Assembly (NCBI RefSeq): GCF_014656055.1 | Contig: NZ_BNBR01000003.1 | Span: forward strand, 680,482 to 744,481 | Reading direction: 5' to 3' | DNA length: 64,000 nucleotides | From: Streptomyces griseosporeus | GTDB lineage: Bacteria > Actinomycetota > Actinomycetes > Streptomycetales > Streptomycetaceae | In this document: positions 46,099 through 51,666 of the stretch, piece by piece | Position numbering within the stretch: the first letter of the stretch is position 1 | Layout: the number at the start of each line of letters is the position of its first letter | Program-made: the position numbers and the translations under genes | Notes under the pieces: model-generated | The model's input: only the letters and a program-made list of their open reading frames with translations | What the model was told of the DNA's origin: nothing | The model's database searches: none

Positions 46099-47049
46099 TC
46101 ACCGCCGCGGCGGTTCTCCCTCCGGGACGGACACCTGGAACGGCGGTACGCCGCCCGGCACGGGCGCCTGGAGCGGCGGTTCGCCGTCCGGAAGGGGCAA
46201 CCGGCGCGACGGAACACCGTCCGGAAGGGGCAACCGGTGCGACGGAAGACCGTCCGGGACGGGTCCTTGGAGCGGTGCCTCGCCGTCCCGGACCGGGACG
46301 ACCGCCGTGCCGGGGCCGGCCGGGTCGATCAGGAGGACAGGGCCGCGGAGTTCGGGTTCCGTGGCCAGGGCGCCGTACCGGCCGGGGCCGAGCGGCAGGT
46401 CGCGCACCAGCCACAGCTGCGGCCCGCGCGGCTCGGCATGGCGTACCAGGACGGGTGCCGGTTCGTGGGGACGTACCTCCACGGCCCGCAGGTCCGCCAC
46501 GACGCCCACACCGCTCGCCTTGACCACCGCTTCCTTGCGGGTCCAGGCCCGGTAGTACGCGGCCGTGCGCGCGGCCTCGTCCGGCAGCCCCCTCAGATGG
46601 CGCAGCTCGGACGGTGACATGACGGCGGCCGAGGTGGTCCACAGGTCCGCCGCCGGGCGGGCGTTCTCCAGATCCACCCCCACCGGCCGCTCCGCGGTGA
46701 CCGCGAGCAGCCAGTGCGCCCCGGAGTGGGAGAGGTTGAAGTCGAGCCCCGTCCTGGGGAACTCCAGCCGGGGCCTGCCGTGCGCCGGGTCGGGGCAGCG
46801 CGGGCAGGGCCATCGGCCCACCCGCAGCTCCCCCGGGTCGGCGTCGAGATAGCCGGCGAGGATGCGCCGTACCTCCGCGTGCACCCGGGCGTAGCGCGTG
46901 CCGACGGGTGCGGGGCGGCGGGCGGCGGTCTCCCGTTCGCCGGGTGAGAGGACGGCGAGGGCCGCGGGGTCGAAGGAGTCGGGGACCCTGCCCTGCCAGA
47001 CGTGGACGGCATCGGTCTGGCGCAGGGTCCGGTACGTCGCTCCGTGCAT
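46099..47049 (-). CDS. Sfp-type 4'-phosphopantetheinyl transferase with repetitive C-terminal tail
   Basis: This 316-residue enzyme attaches the phosphopantetheine arm of CoA to carrier domains, activating NRPS and ACP proteins. Sfp-type motifs FNLSHSGAHWLLAV, GVDLENARP (near residue 124) and WTRKEAVVKASG (near 168) are present. The catalytic core ends around residue 245. Residues 251-316 are six 11-residue repeats rich in Pro, Asp and Gly, unusual for this family. It starts at ATG 47049 with GAGGAG 9 bp upstream, 50 bp after the tauD1 stop, and is likely co-transcribed with it. Confidence 0.92.
   Translation of the reverse strand: MHGATYRTLRQTDAVHVWQGRVPDSFDPAALAVLSPGERETAARRPAPVGTRYARVHAEVRRILAGYLDADPGELRVGRWPCPRCPDPAHGRPRLEFPRTGLDFNLSHSGAHWLLAVTAERPVGVDLENARPAADLWTTSAAVMSPSELRHLRGLPDEAARTAAYYRAWTRKEAVVKASGVGVVADLRAVEVRPHEPAPVLVRHAEPRGPQLWLVRDLPLGPGRYGALATEPELRGPVLLIDPAGPGTAVVPVRDGEAPLQGPVPDGLPSHRLPLPDGVPSRRLPLPDGEPPLQAPVPGGVPPFQVSVPEGEPPRR
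46102..46299. repeat. Six tandem 33-bp units in the PPTase 3' end
   Basis: Six exact 33-bp units encode 11-residue repeats such as LPLPDGEPPLQ, LPLPDGVPSRR and APVPGGVPPFQ. The array ends exactly at the stop codon, so the repeats form the extreme C-terminus. Confidence 0.9.
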
Positions 47050-47099
47050 GAACAGGCTCCTCGCGAGGGGGGTGTGGGGGCCGTACTGCGGTGAGGCCG

Positions 47100-48044
47100 T
47101 CAGTTCGACATGGCGACGCAGATGCGGCGCGTCCCGGTGAAGGGGCGGCGGCCGTGGGCGAGGGACACGTTGTCGAGGAGCATCAGATCGCCCTGGTTCC
47201 AGGGGATGTCGACCGCGGTGGCGAAGCCCCGGCGGCAGATCTCGCCCACGACGTGGTCGGGGATCGCGGATCCGTCGGCGAACGTGACGTTCCAGGGCAG
47301 CTGGTCCTCCGGCAGGATCCGCGACAGCGCGTCCCGGGTTCCGCACCCGGCCGGATGCCAGCGGTGGATCTGGTTGAACCAGACCTCGGCGCCGGTGACC
47401 GGGTGTCTGACGGTGGCGGGACAGGTGCGCGAGACCTGGATCCCGCCGTCCGCCATCCACACCCAGGCGTCGCCGGTGCCGTCGAGGAACAGCTCGACCT
47501 GCTCGCGCCGGTCGGTGCCGAAGGCGCTCTGCCAGCTCTCGCCGACGCGGGATCCGTCGTGGAGGTAGCGGACGTAGCGCACCCCCGGGGTGAGGCGTTC
47601 GCGCAGTACGGGGTCGAGCGCGGTGAGCCAGGCCTCGCCGTCCACCAGCATGCTGGCGCCGCCGGTGAGCGGGGCGGCGTCGCAGTACACGGCGAGCCGC
47701 GTGGGCCAGGCATGGGCGGCACTCATCTTGTGATACGGCCACACCGTGGTCTCGGGCCGGTCCTCGGTGACCCGGCAGATGCCGCCGAGGACCCCGTCGG
47801 CCGACCGCGGGCCCTGCCGGCACCGGGTGGGGAGCAGCAGGTCGAGCACGTCGGCGAGGCTGTCGGGGGTCACGTCGAACCCGCGGAAGACCAGGGCCTT
47901 CTCCTCGGCGAGCAGGTCCGTCAGCTCCTGCGGTCCCAGCTCGGCCAGTCGTTGGACGAGTTCCTCGGGTCCGCCGATGCCCTCCGGGTCGATCTCCAGC
48001 GGCGTCCAGGGCTCCACGATCACCACACGGCCTTTCTCCGACAT
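47100..48044 (-). CDS. SyrP/TauD-like non-heme iron oxygenase homologue lacking the metal-binding carboxylate
   Basis: This 314-residue protein has the double-stranded beta-helix pattern of the TauD/SyrP family, which hydroxylate amino acids on NRPS carriers using Fe(II) and 2-oxoglutarate. The proximal motif usually reads HNE; here it is HKM (His105-Met107) in YHKMSAAHAWP, consistent with loss of one residue and of the carboxylate. The distal histidine is kept in LAHGRRPF (His297), as is the RRI arginine. It may be inactive, use another ligand set or behave like the halogenase-type enzymes that also lack this carboxylate. It is the first gene of a minus-strand unit with the PPTase. Confidence 0.88.
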   Translation of the reverse strand: MSEKGRVVIVEPWTPLEIDPEGIGGPEELVQRLAELGPQELTDLLAEEKALVFRGFDVTPDSLADVLDLLLPTRCRQGPRSADGVLGGICRVTEDRPETTVWPYHKMSAAHAWPTRLAVYCDAAPLTGGASMLVDGEAWLTALDPVLRERLTPGVRYVRYLHDGSRVGESWQSAFGTDRREQVELFLDGTGDAWVWMADGGIQVSRTCPATVRHPVTGAEVWFNQIHRWHPAGCGTRDALSRILPEDQLPWNVTFADGSAIPDHVVGEICRRGFATAVDIPWNQGDLMLLDNVSLAHGRRPFTGTRRICVAMSN

Positions 48045-48117
48045 CGCAACAGGAAGGCCGGTGGGGGACAGGACAGTGCGCCGGCGGCCTACGACACGTG
48101 GTTCATCAAAGGGCGGC

Positions 48118-48134
48118 GGCCTACGGTATTCCTA
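48118..48134 (-). promoter_or_regulatory. Cluster promoter motif upstream of tauD1
   Basis: On the minus strand TAGGAATACCGTAGGCC lies 74-90 bp upstream of the tauD1 start. It is nearly identical to the mbtH2 copy, with one base missing. Confidence 0.55.
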
Positions 48135-48310
48135 TGCCGCGCGTCCTACGAATCGTCCGCCGGCCGTCCTGGCCGAGATCGGACGGCGACGCTCGCGCAG
48201 CAGCACCGGCCAGGGCCGTGTAGACCTCGTGTAGGGGACGCGGAGACGGTGATCGTCCGGCGTGCGCCCCGCGGCGCGTCGACCGTTGCCCCCTGCCCTG
48301 TGAGGTTCGC

Positions 48311-48856
48311 GTGAACACAACCGCCACCGCCCTCCGCTTCGACGGGAGCCGCTTCCGTGACGTGCTCGGCCGATTCTGTACGGGGGTGACGATCATCTCC
48401 GCCGTGCACGAGGGCGCCCCGGCCGGCTTCGCGTGCCAGTCCTTCACGTCACTGTCCCTGGATCCGCCGCTGGTGTCGTTCGCGGTGTCCGGGACGTCGG
48501 CGAGCGGAGCCCGGATCGAGCGGGCGGGCGTCTTCTGCGCGACGGTGCTCGGCGCCGACCAGGCCGATGTGTGCCGCAGGTTCGGCCGTTCCGGAGGGGA
48601 CAAGTTCGCCGGGGTGGCCTGGAGTCCGGCCGAGGTGACCGGGTCGCCGCGGCTGGCCGGCGGTATCGCGTGGGTGGACTGCCGGATCGAGAAGGTGTTC
48701 CCGGCTGGCGACCACCGGATCGTGGTGGGCCGGGTCATGGACCTGAGCGCGCCCGAGGGCACCGAGGACGCCGGTCCGCTCCTGTACTACCGAGGCGGGT
48801 TCCTCGGTCCCCAGTCCGGTCCGCGTGCCGTGACCGGTCCGGTGGCGGCCGCCTGA
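48311..48856 (+). CDS. Flavin reductase (FMN/FAD, Fre-like)
   Basis: This 181-residue protein has the flavin-reductase-like fold: RDVLGRFCTGVTIISA at the N-terminus, the conserved SFTSLSLDPPLVSFAV and the FGRSGGDKFAGV segment. Such enzymes use NAD(P)H to make reduced flavin for a separate monooxygenase or FAD-dependent halogenase. No such partner is in the window, so it presumably lies in the unseen part of the cluster. The GTG start has GAGGTT 8 bp upstream. It is divergent from tauD1. Confidence 0.9.
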   Translation: MNTTATALRFDGSRFRDVLGRFCTGVTIISAVHEGAPAGFACQSFTSLSLDPPLVSFAVSGTSASGARIERAGVFCATVLGADQADVCRRFGRSGGDKFAGVAWSPAEVTGSPRLAGGIAWVDCRIEKVFPAGDHRIVVGRVMDLSAPEGTEDAGPLLYYRGGFLGPQSGPRAVTGPVAAA

Positions 48857-48965
48857 ACCGTACGGCGGTCCCGCCGCCCGACGGCCCGGATCGTGCCGTC
48901 GCCCGACGGCCCGGCGTGTGCCGGCGCTCATGCCCTCGCGTGACGGGCCTGGCGTGTGCCGTCGT

Positions 48966-50075
48966 TCAGCAGCCGGCCAGGCGGCTGCCGGCGGGAGGCG
49001 TGCCCCCCGGTGTCGTCGTGGTCCTGGACGGATCCAGGTCGAGCAGCTCGGTCACGCCGCCCTCGTCGTCCGGGCTCTCGCCGATCCAGCCGAGGCGGGC
49101 CGCCCGCAGACCGGCCTGGAAGCGGCTCCTGGCGCCGAGCCTCGCCATCAGCTCCGCGGTGATCCGGCGGCCCGTGCGCACCGAGACCCCGAGCTTGCGT
49201 GCCACGCCCTCGTCGGTGAGGCCCTCGCTGAGCAGCCGCAGTACGGCGCTCTCCTGACTGGTCAGGCCGTTGTCGTCGGTACTCGTGCGCTGTCTTCGGC
49301 CGGTGGCGACCGGGGCGGCGCGCTCCCACACCATGCGGAACAGCTCGGACAGCGCGGCGAGTATCCCGCGGCCCCGGAACAGCAGCGCCCCCTCGGCGCT
49401 GTTGTCCGGGTCCATCGGCACGACGGCCGCCTCGTCATCGAAGATGATCATGCGGGCCGGCAGCGAGGCCACGGTCCGGACATCGTTGCCCAACCCGACC
49501 AGCCAGCGGGCGTGTTCGACGGTCGCGGGGTCGTTGTAGATGCTGTCCAGGTAGACGGTGCGCATGGTCACACCACGGTCGCGCAGTGCCTCGGTGAGCG
49601 GGCGGCTCGCCTCGCGGTTGTCCGGGGTCTGGTGCCCGCCGGGGGCGAAGGCCACCAGGCTGCGTTCGCAGCCGGCGCTCAGTTCCTTTATGCGATCGCG
49701 AATCCGGTCGATGCCGTGGAGCTGCTCCACCTCATTCCGCTCGCTGCGGCTGCGCAGCGCCGCGAACTCCTCCGCGAGCCGGGCCACTTCGACCCGCGTA
49801 TCGGCTATCTCGCGCTGCCGGGCGAGCAGATCCGACTCCTGGCGTGCCAGCAGGGGCTGGAGAGCGACGTCGGGACTGATCGCGTGCAGCCGGCCGGGGG
49901 TCTCCCACGAGGGCCGGATCAGACCGAGGCGCACGCACTCGTCGAGCGCTCCCCGTACCAATTCCACCGGGCGGCCGATCAATTCGGCCAATTCCTCGAC
50001 CGACCCGCCCGAACTCAGTAATGACGCTCTGTAGACCTCAGTTGCCACCGCACTCAACCCTATGGGCTCAAGCAC
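48966..50075 (-). CDS. TrmB/LuxR-type transcriptional regulator with a TTA codon
   Basis: This 369-residue regulator has an N-terminal TrmB-like winged helix (about residues 5-65), a coiled-coil linker (about 75-120), a central TrmB-like sensor region (about 130-280) and a C-terminal LuxR helix-turn-helix (about 295-350; LTSQESAVLRLLSEGLTDEG, VSVRTGRRITAELMARLG). It starts at GTG 50075. Codon 19 is TTA (plus-strand TAA at 50019-50021), the rare leucine codon read by the developmental tRNA bldA, so translation should be growth-phase dependent. The nearest upstream gene is the small exported peptide at 50245. It probably controls cluster genes. Confidence 0.9.
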   Translation of the reverse strand: MLEPIGLSAVATEVYRASLLSSGGSVEELAELIGRPVELVRGALDECVRLGLIRPSWETPGRLHAISPDVALQPLLARQESDLLARQREIADTRVEVARLAEEFAALRSRSERNEVEQLHGIDRIRDRIKELSAGCERSLVAFAPGGHQTPDNREASRPLTEALRDRGVTMRTVYLDSIYNDPATVEHARWLVGLGNDVRTVASLPARMIIFDDEAAVVPMDPDNSAEGALLFRGRGILAALSELFRMVWERAAPVATGRRQRTSTDDNGLTSQESAVLRLLSEGLTDEGVARKLGVSVRTGRRITAELMARLGARSRFQAGLRAARLGWIGESPDDEGGVTELLDLDPSRTTTTPGGTPPAGSRLAGC

Positions 50076-50208
50076 GTGTCCCCCACCCCGTCGTCGAACG
50101 AAAGTCCTGGTCCAAGCCTGTCGCGACGTGGGCAGAGTAACACGCATCTGTAGAACGGGCGTTCTCCTCGACGCGGGCGTCGGAGCCGGGGCGAGCGAAT
50201 CCCTCAGG

Positions 50209-50242
50209 GCCGGCGGAAGATCGTTTTAGCGGGTCCGCCGGG
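50209..50242 (-). terminator. Hairpin after the PGWQ peptide gene
   Basis: Arms CCGGCGGA and TCCGCCGG with a 16-nt loop begin about 4 bp after the peptide stop. It may end or attenuate transcription before the regulator gene. Confidence 0.55.
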
Positions 50243-50244
50243 TT

Positions 50245-50448
50245 TCACTGCCAGCCCGGCTCGCCCGGCAGCGGCGTCTGCCAGCCCGGGTCCTCGAGCG
50301 GCCCGGTGACGATCTGGCCGACCTCCGGCAGCGGTGTCTGCCAGCCCGGCTCGTCGGCGAAGGCCGTGCCCACCGTCGCGGGCCCGAGCACGAGCGCGAT
50401 CACGGCGACGGTGATGACGGAGACCTTCTGGAATGCTGCGGACTTCAT
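50245..50448 (-). CDS. Small exported peptide with PGWQTPLP repeats
   Basis: This 67-residue protein has a good signal peptide: MKSAAFQK, a hydrophobic core to about residue 27, then a TAFA-type cleavage site near residue 31. The mature part (about 36 residues) contains PGWQTPLP twice and ends with a third PGWQ at the C-terminus. It has no cysteines. A GGAG ribosome-binding site lies 9 bp upstream of ATG 50448, supporting it as a real gene. It is on the same strand as, and 170 bp upstream of, a TTA-containing LuxR-type regulator. I do not recognise the family. It could be an extracellular signal, a small envelope protein or a modified-peptide precursor; no modifying enzyme is nearby. Confidence 0.78.
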   Translation of the reverse strand: MKSAAFQKVSVITVAVIALVLGPATVGTAFADEPGWQTPLPEVGQIVTGPLEDPGWQTPLPGEPGWQ

Positions 50449-50883
50449 CGATGAACTCCAAATTCTTCCGGACGTGGATCGCCGAACACTTTCCGTTTGC
50501 TGTCGGCGCCCTCACCCACGCTCGGAGCGGCGCCTTTGCACGAGAAGATTCTTGCCTTCGGGATCCGCGTTTCTCCAGCAAGCGGCGTGACAGCCTGCTG
50601 CGATGGCAGAGAACTGACAGCGTTTGCCGTCACCGGCCGAGGAGCCGTTCACCGTGGTCGCCGCGCCTGCCAGCGGAATCCGGAACCGCCGTGGTCGGAT
50701 CGCCGGCCCCGGCCGCACGGGGAAGCGGTTCTGTTCCCACTGCTCCCCTTTGTGCGTGGCAGGTTACGGCCATCGCGATCACCCAGGTCGTTTCCGGAGG
50801 AATGGATTCCTGTAGGAATGCCGTAGAGCCGCGCCCCACTCTCGTGCCGACCGCAGTTCCGCACGCACTTGTGAGGTGGCATC
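50449..50883. promoter_or_regulatory. Divergent regulatory region between the peptide gene and mbtH2
   Basis: This 435-bp region is non-coding as far as I can see. Near mbtH2 it holds the palindrome GGAATGGATTCC (50799-50810) followed immediately by the cluster promoter motif. Near the peptide gene it has a lower-GC stretch (50449-50560) that should contain that gene's promoter. Confidence 0.6.
50813..50830 (+). promoter_or_regulatory. Cluster promoter motif upstream of mbtH2
   Basis: TAGGAATGCCGTAGAGCC lies 54-71 bp upstream of the mbtH2 start, preceded by GGAATGGATTCC. The motif and its distance match the mbtH1 copy. Confidence 0.6.
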
Positions 50884-51102
50884 GTGGCCAATCCGTTCGA
50901 GAACGACGAGGCGTCGTACTTCGTGCTCGTCAACGACGAGGGCCAGCATTCGCTGTGGCCGGCGTTCGCCGAGGTCCCGGCGGGCTGGCGGACGGTGCAC
51001 GGTGAGGACACCCGTGCCGCCTGCCTCGCCTACGTGGAGGAGAACTGGACCGACATGCGTCCGCTCAGCCTGGTGCGCGCGATGGCCGCCGACGCGGCGT
51101 GA
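50884..51102 (+). CDS. MbtH-like protein 2
   Basis: This 72-residue MbtH-family protein has MANPFENDEASYFVLVNDEG, SLWPAFAE and NWTDMRPLSL, all diagnostic. The GTG start is preceded by TGTGAGGTGG, as in mbtH1. The two proteins are about 80-85% identical by eye, and both upstream and downstream flanks are similar. It should support adenylation domains of the NRPS beyond the window. Having two close copies suggests either different partners or dosage. Confidence 0.95.
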   Translation: MANPFENDEASYFVLVNDEGQHSLWPAFAEVPAGWRTVHGEDTRAACLAYVEENWTDMRPLSLVRAMAADAA

Positions 51103-51113
51103 GCCGTCCGCGC

Positions 51114-51152
51114 GAAGGGGGCCGCGGTGGGATCACCACCGCGGCCCCCTTC
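51114..51152 (+). terminator. Hairpin terminator after mbtH2
   Basis: The 17-bp perfect arms GAAGGGGGCCGCGGTGG and its complement with a GATCA loop begin 11 bp after the mbtH2 stop. They would also work against transcripts from the minus strand. Confidence 0.88.
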
Positions 51153-51158
51153 CTCTGT

Positions 51159-51200
51159 GGCCGGGCCCCCGGGCCGGGGGAGGTACCCGGGGGCCCGGCC
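51159..51200 (-). terminator. Hairpin terminator after the lipid operon
   Basis: The 15-bp arms GGCCGGGCCCCCGGG and its complement with a 12-nt loop lie just past the ACP gene stop at 51207. Confidence 0.85.
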
Positions 51201-51206
51201 GGTCCG

Positions 51207-51506
51207 TCAGGCGGCCTGCGGCCGCTCGTCCGCCCCGGCGGCGGCCGCCAGTTCGGACGCCAGGTGCTCCGCGAGCCGGGCGATGGTCGGGTGGTCCCAT
51301 ATCGCGCCGGGATCGACGGCCGTGCCGAGCCGCTCCTCCACGTCGGCGGCGAAGGCCACGACCGCGATGGAGTCGAGCCCGTACTCGCCGAGGTCGCGGT
51401 GCGGGTCGACGGCCTCGGACAGGTCCGGCAGGTACTCCGCGAGACGCTCGACGAGCCAGCCCTCGAGCTGCGCGGGGACGGTGGGGTCGAAGGCGAACGT
51501 GGTCAT
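51207..51506 (-). CDS. Acyl carrier protein
   Basis: This 99-residue carrier holds the lipid starter on a phosphopantetheine arm. The attachment serine is in LGEYGLDSIAVVAFAADVEE, matching the GxDS motif, and the helical pattern is that of ACP/PCP domains. It is the last gene of the minus-strand operon but is separated from the preceding dehydrogenase gene by 160 bp containing a large hairpin. The FAAL at 55211 probably loads it, and the dehydrogenases act on its bound acyl chain. AGAGGAGA precedes the ATG. Confidence 0.93.
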   Translation of the reverse strand: MTTFAFDPTVPAQLEGWLVERLAEYLPDLSEAVDPHRDLGEYGLDSIAVVAFAADVEERLGTAVDPGAIWDHPTIARLAEHLASELAAAAGADERPQAA

Positions 51507-51560
51507 GTTCCGGGTCTCCTCTGGATCTGCGGTAGGGCGGACGCTCGGCGTGAGCGACGG

Positions 51561-51617
51561 GACGTGCGCGGGGAGAGCGGGCCGACGGGCCCGCCCACCC
51601 CGCCTGCGCACGACGTC
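51561..51617 (-). repeat. Large imperfect hairpin between dehydrogenase and ACP genes
   Basis: GACGTGCGCGGGG (51561-51573) can pair with CCCCGCC-TGCGCACGACGTC (51598-51617), and GCGGGCC pairs with GGCCCGC inside. It could be a partial terminator or an RNA-processing site that sets the ACP level. Confidence 0.6.
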
Positions 51618-51666
51618 GGTGAGGGGGACGGAGGGTCGGGCGGACGGGCGCGGCCGGGCAGCCGCC

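Noticed and set aside
42498..46217. A minus-strand open frame of more than 1200 codons across rmlB, mbtH1 and the SARP gene
   Set aside because: The plus strand holds three convincing genes with motifs; the antisense translation is Arg/Pro/Gln-rich and lacks domains.
47100..48044. Calling the first TauD-like protein a halogenase
   Set aside because: Loss of the carboxylate is seen, but the residue is Met after a one-residue deletion rather than the Gly or Ala of known halogenases, so only a homologue with a changed metal site can be claimed.
50245..50448. Lanthipeptide or other RiPP precursor
   Set aside because: The mature part has no Cys and little Ser/Thr, the leader is a secretory signal and no RiPP-modifying enzyme is nearby.
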